Below are positions 35,871-46,263 of a stretch of DNA of 64,000 nt, in pieces; within the stretch, counting starts at the first letter, position 1; each line of letters opens with the position of its first letter. The notes beneath the pieces were generated by a model that saw only the letters and a program-made list of their open reading frames with translations, was not told the origin of the DNA and did not search any database. This DNA comes from Limnoperna fortunei (taxonomy: Eukaryota > Mollusca > Bivalvia > Mytilida > Modiolidae), in NCBI GenBank assembly GCA_944474755.1, contig OX104115.1:65268605-65332604 (forward strand), in the 5' to 3' direction. Both the position numbers and the translations under genes were made by a program.

Positions 35871-35914
35871 ACGCCACTGATGAGTCTTAAGTGGACGAAA
35901 CGCGCGTCTGGCGT
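35871..35914 (+). ncRNA. Type I hammerhead ribozyme with stem II wobble variant
   Basis: This is the only forward copy with a change: stem II reads GTCT/GGAC instead of GTCT/AGAC, replacing U-A by U-G and so still pairing. Core and cleavage triplet are unchanged. Confidence 0.9.
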
Positions 35915-36889
35915 AAAGAATTTGTAACCTTGCTAATTTTGATTACATCTTGTTGGAATATTTGAGCAAAGCCAAGTAACAGCACGGCACGTCCGCGGAT
36001 GGCGGACTTGGGAAGCAACTATTTTGGGTTAAGTTGGAAATGAGAAAGTTTAAGATCTATATTTTATGACCGGTTTACGTCATTTATTTATATAGACATT
36101 CAATGACTAAGGCCATTCGTTGGTCAGTCTTTGTCTAAATTTTTGACAAGAAACGCCGTCACTTGTATCGTTGCATAATCTTCTAGACTTGTATATTATT
36201 TTTTGTTTATGCTGTATCGTCATGTTTGTCGAACCGATACTTAATAAGCTTGCTGGTTGGTAGAATCTTTAGACTTATATATAATATTTTGAACTACCTG
36301 TATTGTGTTTTTACACGATCCCAGTGGACTTATATTATTCCATCACCGAATGAAAAAATACTTTAAGCATTTAGAGTTAAACGCCACTGATGAGTCTTAA
36401 GTAGACGAAACGCGCGTCTGGCGTAAAGAATTTGTCACCTTGGTAATTTTGATTACATCTTGTTGGAATATTTGAGCAAAGCCAAGTAACAGCACGGCAC
36501 GTCCGCGGCTGGCGGACTTGGGAAGCAACTATTTGGGTTAAGTTGGAAATGAGAAAGTTTAAGATCAATATGTTATGACCGGTTTACGTCATTTATTTAT
36601 ATTGACATTCAATGACTAAAGCCATTCGTTGGTCAGTCTTTGTCTAAATTTTTGACAAGAAACGCCGTCACTTGTATCGTTGCATAATCTTCTAGACTTG
36701 TATATTATTTTTTGTTTATGCTGTATCGTCATGTTTGTCGATCCGATACTTAATAAGCTTGCTGGTTGGTAGACTCTTTTGACTTATATATAATATTTTG
36801 AACTACCTGTATTGTGTTTTTACACGATCCCAGTGGACTTATATTATTCCATCACCGAATGAAAAAATACTTTAAGCATTTAGAGTTAA

Positions 36890-36933
36890 ACGCCACTGAT
36901 GAGTCTTAAGTAGACGAAACGCGCGTCTGGCGT
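36890..36933 (+). ncRNA. Type I hammerhead ribozyme, last of the array
   Basis: Unchanged motif; 280 bp before the array ends at 37213. A transcript crossing the array end would release its last monomer boundary after 36927. Confidence 0.9.
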
Positions 36934-37213
36934 AAAGAATTTGTCACCTTGGTAATTTTGATTACATCTTGTTGGAATATTTGAGCAAAGCCAAGTAACA
37001 GCACGGCACGTCCGCGGCTGGCGGACTTGGGAAGCAACTATTTTGGGTTAAGTTGGAAATGAGAAAGTTTAAGATCAATATGTTATGACCGGTTTACGTC
37101 ATTTATTTATATTGACATTCAATGACTAAGGCCATTCGTTGGTCAGTCTTTGTCTAAATTTTTGACAAGAAACACCGTCATTTGTATCGTTACATAATCT
37201 TCTAGACTTGTAT

Positions 37214-40200
37214 ATATATGTGTGTGCGTTTATAAGAGATATAAGGACCACAGCAGTGAACCTGACTTGCAATATTATATGAAAGCACCATACATTAACA
37301 CCACAGAACTAAAAGTCTAGAAAAACTTTATCTATTATCGTTTCTGATGGCAACACATTGTTGCCATTTTCAGTTAACGACTTTGATATAGGTCTCTATC
37401 AGAATTTCCCAGCCAGAAAAAAATGATACCTTCACCGAGCCGCTAGGCAAGGTAATATAAATTTTTGACGATTGAGAAACACCGATAGCAACCGAAGACA
37501 GTAATTGTTTTATTACATGAATAAAAGCAACATATCATGGAATATCGTACCAAATCTATTTACCCACAGACGCGTCCATTGTTGTTCCTTCGATTTTTGT
37601 GTTTAAACGCGTACATGAATCAAATACATTGATTGAATTATCGAGATTACGACGGCTATTCTGATTAACTACTGAGCAATTGTACTTTCCAATCTATTTC
37701 AAAATAAGTTAATATTGGATTCCGGTTGACTGCTTATGCAGGAGACCAACATAACCATATTTTAATGCATCTGAGCACTGTTGCAATTTAACATGAATCG
37801 AAAGTAGCTTTCAGACCCATCAAATACTAGTACAATTTTATTCATGAAATGTGTACAATATAAGTAGGATAACCGTGACATAAATATCCGATCTGACTAT
37901 AAAGACAATAAAATATGGGGCCACCATCCTTTGACTCTTTTGAGAACTCCTTTTAAACCTGATCCTCAGAAATTACAACTTAATGATAATGAGTTTACTA
38001 GTTGGGCAACAAAACATAGTGTACATAATGCAGTTGTAGAGCAAAAAATGTTAACTTGACATGTAAACATATATGAAAACACAATACTTTGAAAAAATTT
38101 TGACCCCACGTACATGTAACCTCTAGAAATGGAAATGAAAACTTTGTCCTAATGATTCTTCTTGAAGGTATTAAACGCATATTGTGTACATATGGGGAAC
38201 ATGTGAAGTCTGTCATATAAAAAAGAATATGGATGAAAAAAGTGTCAACCTTACTAGGTAAATTGTATAGAAACATCATAATTTGACCTGTAGTGAACAC
38301 AGTGCACTGTGTAATAAAAGGGATGTGATGAGTCAAAAAACGTTCATCTGACATGCAAAATTATATATAATAACTATAGGTTGATTCCATTGTAGCCTTT
38401 CCAAACTACCTAGATGGGGAAATTAAAATTATATTAAAATTACTACTGTATGGTGACATGAAACTTATATAGCGTACATTGTACAGTGTGTCATACAGGG
38501 TGGATATGATACTACAAATAACAAATCTATCATGTTAAATTGCGAAGGACCACCATACCTTTACCCTTGTGGCCACATGAACCTCTAGCTGAAATAAAAA
38601 CTACTCAAAACATTTTTGATTTCCATAGTGCAATATGTCATATAAGGCTACCATACAAATCAAATCTGACAATACAACTTGCTACCAACATTTTTTTTAA
38701 AATTTAAATTGCCAACTAAAATATTTCGTATTTATGGCTAATAAGATGTTATGAGGAATGGCTTCGTTTATAAAATGAACTTTACGGTTTGTTTAAAATA
38801 GTTTAAATTTGTTCTGCTACAGTTAAGGAACCATGTAAGGCTTCAAATATATATAATATAATTCCAGTTAGAAATTATTTTAGTTAAATTCAAGACGAAA
38901 AAAGTTACCAAACAATAAACTGTTAAACTATGAATAGTGAGGTAGAGGTGAATAATTATCCCTTTCGTAGTAGCTACGATGTGCCTACTTTATTTCAAAA
39001 TAGATGATTTTCAAGGGATGTTAAGTCTTTGATTTGCATTCCACGAGTTAAAATGGTCTTATTTGCATAATGTTCTATAAACTGTAAGTATAGATGATTA
39101 GGCCTTGTATACAGTATATTTAACAATATTTCATATTTATTTACTCGTTCAAGCACTGATTACTGTCTATCATAATTTGTATTCTTTATTAAGTCGAATT
39201 GCGCTCTTTTAGTCTAAGTTGTACTGTAATTAATTCAAGTTTCTTGCTACTACAGGTTGTGGTCGAAGAAAACACATAATCGAATTCCCGATCATTTTTA
39301 ATTCTGTCTCTCTTCTTTCCTGAACTTTTATAACTTTTCAAACTGAACTGAACATCAAAACAGATGTACTGTCACTACAATGTAATGTCTTGAAATAAAT
39401 CTCGCTTCGTGCTTACATTTGTAATAATCTTCAATTCATGACTAAATATGGACGCTAGCATTATGAACTGTGGTAGGTCCAGTGTATTATCCGTTAATGT
39501 TCAGTGCATCCAGAATATACTCAGTAAAGTTTAATTATTATTTCCATTTTGAATTTAAAGCGAGTTTAGTTTTTCTACTGTTGTAATTTCGAATTCAATT
39601 ACATTGGTTTGGTCTTATACTGCCTTTATTTGAAATTTTTTCATTACCTTTAACACATAAAATAAACAAAAAGAAAATACAATGTTATTTTGAAGATCTA
39701 TGATTTACTACTCAGAGTTTTTGTAAGTATTTTGGTGTGCCGTTTTGCTTTAGGAATATCATGCAATATACACAACTTAATTTTCTTATTTTTATTTCAA
39801 ATATCATTCTAGCTAGACCTGTCACGGAATTGACTCCTTCTAGCAAATCTGTCTTTTTCTTTGTTAAACAACTGTATCAAATAATGAAGGTAACAACAAA
39901 ATACCACACGCCAAGTTTTAAATTAACAATCCAAAAGTCAAAAAAGAACTCCACGAAACAATGTTCATTGTGAGAGGTTTTCTATTTGTCTAAGTAATTT
40001 ACATGTACATGACAGATTGTTTCACTCTTAATTAATAATTTCTTTTAAACCGTCGTCTATTGTGAAAAGAAAAATACAGAATGGGTGATCGCCTTATGTA
40101 CAAAAGATAGAAAACAAAATCGTAACAATTTGTTTTTTTTCTCAGTAGATTCATTGACAAATTTCAGAATCGAATCTTATTTCACCAGAAAGGCTGAATT

Positions 40201-40726
40201 CCTTATTGTAGTGTGTGAATCAAAACTAAAAAGAAACAAGGTGATATAATAAGCACAAACATATTAATCATATGATTTAATGTATGGCTTAACATTTTAT
40301 ACATAGTTTTATTTCAGTGTCTACATTTTTAGACACAATATCATTTAAGGTATTGCTTTTCATTTAGGATTTTTTATTGATTAATTACAATCGACTGCTA
40401 AATCACAAAATCTATTTAGTGAGAGTTTAGTCAGCATTAATAAGTTGTAGACGTGTGTTGCAATTTACCCACTGGCCCTCCAATAGTAGAAAATACCTTA
40501 TATATTAAGAAATACGCCTTTTATAATTCGAATATATACATTGAACACAAAGAAATTGTTCAGCTATATTACGGTCGACCTATTTTGTCTGTATATGGCA
40601 AGATTCGACAACCAATTTATATCACCATTTTTGTCCTTGCATATGTATATTTCTCTAAACAAATTAAACGAACGGATCACATAATATTGTTATATTATAC
40701 ATAATTTGTGAAATGTATGTTTGCAA
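37214..40726. other. Gene-free AT-rich stretch
   Basis: No gene supported. A hairpin GGCAAC/GTTGCC lies near 37352-37370. Between about 38100 and 38640 diverged blocks around ACATG.AACCTCTAG hint at an old tandem repeat. The 118-codon minus-strand ORF there (37998-38354) lacks any motif. Confidence 0.4.
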
Positions 40727-41608
40727 AACAAATAAGAACTTCGATAACTCGAACTCGCTGGGGTCGCCAAAAAAAGTTCGAGCTATCAGTACTTCGAGCC
40801 ACCAAAGTTGGACAACTTCCAGAAATTTATCTGTTCAGTACTGTGAAAGTCTTTGTTTTTAAGTCGCTCGATAATTTCCTACACTCAGAATGGTTGTTTT
40901 GGGAACTAAAATTCGTTTTAAATGTATGTAGATGTTAATTTCATGAATTGTGACACGAATGAAGTTATTTTAGTTGTTATAATTTGTGAAATTTGAAATT
41001 TTATTATCAAAATATTCACTTCCGTTGATTGCGCAAAAAACCAGTTTGTGCACGGTATATCTGCCATCGCAGTTAAATTAAGTAAATAATTTCCTCAGTA
41101 TTTATATATTTTTTTCAAAATTATCTTATCTTTAACAATTGGTATTTTAATATCAGTTAAATCGCAAATGTTAACAAAAGTCGTCAATGATTTTTAATTC
41201 GAATGGTTTCCTTTTGATTGTATAATCCGCTTTGTACCGTTCATATTTTTAATTACAAAACAATTAACGTCTGTTCGCATGTTAAAACCAATCACCAGTC
41301 ATGACATAATTATTATCTGCCATTTTGTTTAAACTGACATACCTGTATTAATTTTTATGGCTTCTGTTATTAACGTTCTTGGTGCAGAAGTTAATTACTT
41401 CGCACCTGCGAGACTAATAATTTTAGTTCGAGTTATTGAATCTATCAAAAGGACCTTTAAATTTGATCGATTTTTCGAGAAAACGGTGTTCGAAAAACCG
41501 GGGTTTTTTGTACAAACATATATAGAAATAAATGACGTGACTTTAAAATCAGTTCGAGAAATCGGTGCATTTCGAGCCAGCCGAATTCGAGCTACCGAAG
41601 TTTGACTG
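40727..41608. mobile_element. Pogo/Tigger-like non-autonomous DNA element (~0.9 kb)
   Basis: The right end reads TTCGAGCTACCGAAGTTTGACTG followed by TA. The left end has the inverted counterpart CTTCGATAACTCGAACTCGC from about 40738, though its outermost bases are degenerate. Further TTCGAG/CTCGAA motifs recur within ~200 bp of each end. CAGT-type ends, TA flank and 'cgataactcgaa' ends are typical of pogo-superfamily elements. No transposase is present; short ORFs inside have no known domain. Confidence 0.5.
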
Positions 41609-41611
41609 TAA

Positions 41612-43179
41612 TTTTTTTACACTTACTAGTAACAAATTGACAACATTGGTTTACCTATTTCTGAAGTTATATAGAATCTATAGTTCTAAATATGATTATT
41701 TGTATTTGATTAAGTTTAACCTTTAGAGTTTGTTTTCATTTCTACTCTGAACAAACCCGGCTACAATGCTTGAAATTTAATAAATGCCTTTTTTGCTATG
41801 AGTTAGGGTCGAGTTTTTTCTGAATTCCAAATCATGTTAGAATCAATGAAAACAACAGTCGTTGACCTGGAAGTCAAGAAAGCCTGAAATGATGAAATTA
41901 TTTTGTGTTCAGTTCCATTTAATCATTTTAAACCATATACTTTAACTATATTTCTATTTTGTGGCAGAGTGGCTGCTATCTACAAGGTCTAAAAAATGAG
42001 ATCAAGCCACTACTGCACAAAGTAAATTTACTAGTTTAAGAGGTCACCGAGACCAAACTGTTTTAACCAGGTGTCGTATTGGTCATATCAGACGACACAT
42101 AGTTATATTTAGCCTCACATAGTTTTTTTTAATAATTAGCCTCACATAGTAATATTTTAAATAATAAGCCTCGGCCCGAGTGCTTACCTTCACACAGTCC
42201 ATACCATCAAGCATGCCTTGATGGATTGTGTTGACGTGGCACACATTCGGGTACGTTTTTGTAGTGTAAATTCATATTCTGGGTTGTTTACATAGTCGCT
42301 GGAATCAAAATTATAAGATTTTAAAACATAAATTTGATAGTAAACTATAATTTTAACTTTCTGCCAGTTGAGAAGTTTTATGTTTTATTGTTTCAGTTTC
42401 CGTTTTGTAACTATATATATTCTTATATTATGTATGAAGCTATATTTGTATCTAAGAAGCATCGATGCTTTTTAATATTTGTCTGTAATAAATTATGTAA
42501 AATTTGATCGCGTCCTGAGTATAGCTGAAATATTGTTTGCTGGACGTTAAACATAAATCAATCAGTCTATCTCCAGAGAATAATAAACATTTTCATTATT
42601 CTTATTATTTCTGTTATTATAATTACATCGAACATTGAACTCTCTAGTTAAGTATTTAATAAGGGCGGGTACATGATAAATTTTCTATATTCCAGCTAAC
42701 ACAACAAAAATGGTTGATATTCCACGAAAAGAATGGGTGTATTTTTTTAATCATGCTAAATACTATATAAATCGGCCAACTATATCAACTTAAATTGTCC
42801 TTTTCGGAGAACTTACCTTTCCAAGTAATTTAAATTCACCTTGTACCCGGAATTGTTTTCAAAATTGTAAACATTAAATGTCTACCTGTGACGATCATCT
42901 TATAGGACTTTCATAGATATCTGACATGACACAATTATATCTGGTATCTTACCAGGTAATTTGAATGCGTAATTACAAAAATATATATATATATATAGTT
43001 TTGGTTTGGTCGAATAAACTATGGATAAAAACCCTATATACTTAGAAATCATTGCACTATGAAAGTAAAAAGTGGATATATAGGGCATCAACACTAAAAC
43101 ATTCATTAAATACGATTATTTTCGATAAAATAAAATACTATGACATAAGTATTTTTTAAACTTCGTTGACGATAGGACA
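41612..43179. other. Gene-free stretch upstream of the B-box exon
   Basis: It contains a bivalve-type SINE tail at about 42518-42570 (AGTATAGCTGAAATATTG then GCTGGACGTTAAACATAAATC), repeats of TAGCCTCACATAGT around 42110-42170, and a TA tract near 42981-42998. A promoter for the gene at 43180 must lie here, but no clear TATA element was picked out. Confidence 0.45.
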
Positions 43180-43976
43180 ATGGCGCAACTGTCGTTTAAT
43201 GAATGCGGTCGATGTAATAAAGGAAATGGTGAATTTTATTGTCGAGTTTGTGTGAAATTCTTATGTCCGGAATGTAAACAATTGCACAATATATTCTTAG
43301 ATAGTAAACACGTAGTGATCGACGTAAACAAAGAAGGACGCTACGCATGTAAGCCTATAGAAGTATGTGAAACGCATAAAAAGGATTACGCATATTACTG
43401 CAAGAACAAGGAATGTGACTGCCTTATATGTGGCGATTGCACCATATCAGTTCATAGGGGGCATAATTGTTGTGACTTTAAGAAAATTGTTGATGAGCGT
43501 AGACAAAATGTCATTGAAATAATTAAAACAATTAAAACAAAAGAACAAGTTTTGAAGGTCTCTCTAAAAAACATTGAAACTGTCATATTACCACAGATTC
43601 AAACTGATAAAGATGATTTCGACAAAAAAATTAATGCAGTTACAAACGAACTGCAATGTGTCATTGACAGTGTCAACAAAATTTATGCAACAACAGCGTC
43701 GGATTTTCAAAGTACTGAAACTGAGAAACTGACGAAAGTCAGACAAAATGTTGAACGTGTTCAGAATGAATATAAAGACGTTTTATTGAAGTTTGAACAT
43801 ATTTTGCAAGAACAGCATGGCGTTTCATTTTTGTTTCAACAGAAAGCAAACCTAATCGAATTAGAAAATATGGATGAAATTCCTAACATTCCAACAGCAG
43901 ACCGAATTTCTAACTTTAGTCCGGACTGTTTCATAGACCAAATAGTTGACGAGTTACAGAACAAGTTCAATATTCG
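43180..43976 (+). CDS. B-box/coiled-coil (TRIM-like) protein, first exon or whole gene
   Basis: Start ATG 43180 has a strong context (A at -3, G at +4). Residues 9-44 form a B-box1-like zinc site (C9, C12, C21, C24, C29, C32, H36, H44). Residues 63-95 form a B-box2 (C63, H66, C74, C84, C87, H92, H95). Residues ~104-215 are Lys/Glu/Gln-rich with heptad-like hydrophobics, a coiled coil typical of TRIM proteins. There is no RING domain before the B-boxes, so E3 ligase activity is not shown. The frame closes at a TAA (43978-43980) lying inside GGTAAGC, a strong donor (GT at 43977-43978). The exon therefore probably ends at 43976 and the C-terminal domain lies further on; otherwise the protein is 266 residues. 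B-box proteins without RING are greatly expanded in bivalves. Confidence 0.85.
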
Positions 43977-43980
43977 GTAA

Positions 43981-44388
43981 GCTATTTTAAGAAAATATTT
44001 ATCATAAATAATATTTAATTTAAGAATTTGATTGGTAATATAAAACGATGCAGAACTGGGACCCAGCTGATCAGCTAATCTGATTTCAATATGGAACAGT
44101 TAGATCATGTGTACAAAGCACTGCCTCTGTAAACCAACAGGTTGATAAAGTAAACCAATTACGTGAATTTCATGGTTAAATTAAAAGCAACATGTAAATA
44201 TGAAATAAAACTTTAATAAGTAATATTTACATTATAAATTAATGAATGTGTGGAGGAATGGCCGCAGCAAGTAACTGGACTGGACTCTAGCATTTTAACT
44301 ATAAAGTGGCATTCTTGGGAAACCAATAGCAATGCCTTAACGAACGACACTCTTCAAGGGATAAAACCAAGACAAAGTGTCTTAAGCT
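43981..44388. other. Intron/intergenic sequence before the retroelement
   Basis: No gene seen. If the donor at 43977 is used, this is intron and the retroelement beyond lies inside or next to the B-box gene. Confidence 0.4.
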
Positions 44389-44585
44389 GACCTAACCTTA
44401 GAGGTCCTTAGCGCAAATTTATATTTAGCAAGCCTACCCTAGAGGCTAAGACAAAGCATTTTGCAGGCCTACCCTAGAGGCCACGAAAAGCAATTTTGCA
44501 GGCCTACCTTGGAGGCCAAATAGCATAACAGCGGGCCCACCTTAGGAGCCAAAGCTAATGAAATGTTGGGTCTACCCTAGAGACC
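44389..44585 (-). repeat. Six spaced covarying hairpins in the retroelement 3' region
   Basis: Hairpins start at 44389, 44431, 44466, 44501, 44534 and 44569 (spacing 42, 35, 35, 33, 35). Each has 5-nt arms around a 7-8 nt loop. Plus-strand arms: GACCT/AGGTC, AGCCT/AGGCT, GGCCT/AGGCC, GGCCT/AGGCC, GGCCC/GAGCC (one mismatch), GGTCT/AGACC. Three arm positions change with compensation. Confidence 0.85.
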
Positions 44586-44737
44586 AAAATAAGCAAATTC
44601 ACCTTCCAGGGAGGCTACCAGGCAAGGTGTAATAACCTGTTAATAGGTTGGGCGTGCAAGAATCCAGCCACTAAAATTTGTATTAACAAATTTACAAAAC
44701 AGCCCAACATCTGATATCAATTCTGCGACCATTCCTC

Positions 44738-45340
44738 TTAAAAGAACCAGACATCTGAAGATATAAAACATTCCAATGCCCCTTGCAATTCATGTAAAAA
44801 TATATCATTTCCTAAATCGTTCATGTGTACTCCATCTTCCCAATAAAGATTTGGTGTAGTGTGATCTACTGTATGTTTTATAAACCTTCCCCCCATTTTT
44901 AAACATACATTTCTACCTTCCCTATTTACCCTTTTTCTCTTAAGTTCGATCTTTTTAATATTCTTTGCCCCTTTCCAAAATAATCTTGGCAATAAGTCTG
45001 ACCAAATAAAAACACAGTTTGGTAAACATTGGGCCAACTCTGTTATATCCTTCCTTATTGCATTATATAATATCGAGGTCTTTTGTTGGCATAAATCATT
45101 TGAACCTAAATGTATTATAACAACAGAAGGTGCAGCTTTTGATTCCAGTTCAGAATAAAAAATTGTTTTTAAATCCCCCCATTTCATACCCCTTCGCCCC
45201 ATCCAAGTAATATGTACATTATTACTTTGCAAGCCAATATGCCTGTCTAATACCTTTAAAGCCCTTTGTTTGGCCCAATGAATAATGGATGAACCAATGA
45301 TCCAAGTATCTACAAAATAAGTATGAAAGTAAAAACGCAA
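44738..45340 (-). CDS. SGNH/GDSL-like hydrolase of the retroelement
   Basis: Residues from the first open codon: block I WIIGSSII (Ser18 as nucleophile, with Ser replacing the usual Asp of GDS), a block II Gly near 48-51 (MGRRGMKW), block III GSND (79-82), and block V DGVH (169-172). All catalytic blocks are present and the frame is open for 200 codons. Ngaro elements are known to carry such a domain; its role in the cycle is unknown. There is no ATG before block I. The first Met (residue 47) would delete the nucleophile, so expression must come from splicing or frameshifting out of the recombinase frame, which ends 3 bp upstream in another frame. An acceptor-like TTATTTTGTAG (45310-45320) sits just before the domain. 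Confidence 0.85.
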   Translation of the reverse strand: MRFYFHTYFVDTWIIGSSIIHWAKQRALKVLDRHIGLQSNNVHITWMGRRGMKWGDLKTIFYSELESKAAPSVVIIHLGSNDLCQQKTSILYNAIRKDITELAQCLPNCVFIWSDLLPRLFWKGAKNIKKIELKRKRVNREGRNVCLKMGGRFIKHTVDHTTPNLYWEDGVHMNDLGNDIFLHELQGALECFISSDVWFF

Positions 45341-45342
45341 GA

Positions 45343-46263
45343 TTACTTAAATAATGAATTTGATGAGATTCTAATGTACTTTTTATATGATTGGGACTTC
45401 CACCTACCCATAGCTTTTATTGATTCGTTATCGACTGCATTTAATGATGCTTGTGTAGCTGCTCCAATCCGAAATGAATGGGACTTGTAGCTGTTTGCAT
45501 TAAGCCCTAAAAACTTTATACAATGTCTTTGCACTGCACAGAACTGATATCGAGTTAAAGGGGTACCATTGCTGTGACAAAATAAATAATCAGTTGAAGT
45601 TGGTCTAACTTTCATATACTTACTCAAAGCTTTAACTGGGCACATTTCAGAGTTAGTGAGTTGTGTTATTATTAAAGTAGAATTATAGCCCTTTTGATCA
45701 GTTTTTGAATATCTAATGTTGACATGGAGACACTGTCCAACAAAAGATATATCTTGAAATCCCAATGTCTTATCTGGGCTATCCTGGTTATATACAAATT
45801 CGCTTATTCTCAAAAACCCCAAAAAGGCTAAAAGGAAAGCTGTCTTAAACAAAATTTTTTCATAAACTTGCTTACATACATTTGATAATGCATGAGGTAG
45901 TTTTGATAGAATGGGGAAAGTAATAGGCAGTCTTGAATCTTGTTTATTTCTCAAATTTTTATATCCTGAAATTAATTTTGTGATTACAAATTTGTTGCCT
46001 GGTTGGATGTTATACGAGTTTATTTTCTCACTGAATGACAAAGCAGACAAATAGGTTGCAATTGTGCTTGCTGCTGAACCCTGTTCGTAGTGGTGGGATA
46101 TAAAGAAGACAATATGTTCTAATGGGGGTGGCCAAACATTAGGAAGTTTTACAAAGGAACGAAACTTATTAAAAGAGTTCAATGCTATCCTGTACACTTT
46201 GTGTGTGTTTGTTGACAAGCTTGCATTTAGAAGGCACTTGGTGTAAATTCTAAGAGTGTCCAT
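45343..46263 (-). CDS. Tyrosine recombinase (integrase) of the retroelement
   Basis: 306 residues, intact. The N-terminal core-binding region is about 1-105, the catalytic domain about 110-300. Catalytic set: Arg152 (FLRISEF), Lys187 (YSKTDQ), His262-x-x-Arg265 (HSFR), Trp288 (GRWKS) and nucleophile Tyr296 (KKYIR). It inserts the circular element DNA by strand exchange without DDE chemistry. The ATG at 46263 overlaps the end of the RT-RNase H frame by 37 bp. It could instead be translated as a Pol fusion by frameshifting. Spacing and motifs match DIRS/Ngaro recombinases rather than Crypton. Confidence 0.92.
   Translation of the reverse strand: MDTLRIYTKCLLNASLSTNTHKVYRIALNSFNKFRSFVKLPNVWPPPLEHIVFFISHHYEQGSAASTIATYLSALSFSEKINSYNIQPGNKFVITKLISGYKNLRNKQDSRLPITFPILSKLPHALSNVCKQVYEKILFKTAFLLAFLGFLRISEFVYNQDSPDKTLGFQDISFVGQCLHVNIRYSKTDQKGYNSTLIITQLTNSEMCPVKALSKYMKVRPTSTDYLFCHSNGTPLTRYQFCAVQRHCIKFLGLNANSYKSHSFRIGAATQASLNAVDNESIKAMGRWKSQSYKKYIRISSNSLFK

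Larger units (their letters stand above)
32112..37213 (+). repeat. 510-bp hammerhead satellite array, right block
   Basis: It resumes exactly where the left block stopped (TATATTATTTTTTG). Ten hammerheads begin at 32301, 32811, 33321, 33831, 34341, 34851, 35361, 35871, 36381 and 36890. A trimeric 1530-bp higher-order pattern is visible: GTTTTTCGACCCGATAC at about 32653 and 34183, AGATCTATATTTTATGACC at about 32992, 34522 and 36052, and GTAACCTTGCTAATTTT at about 32864, 34394 and 35924. The array stops at 37213 after CTAGACTTGTATATA. Confidence 0.97.

Noticed and set aside
37998..38354. 118-codon minus-strand ORF
   Set aside because: No motif, very Phe/His/Leu-rich, lies in what looks like an old degenerate tandem repeat.
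40453..40704. 83-codon ORF with a receptor-like 'PTGPPIVENTLYI' start
   Set aside because: Resemblance to ligand-gated channel segments was too weak; no splice sites or further domain support it.
45310..45346. A 37-nt intron between recombinase and hydrolase
   Set aside because: GT and AG are present, but removing 37 nt does not bring the two frames together, and it is very short; the 98-nt option fits the frame.
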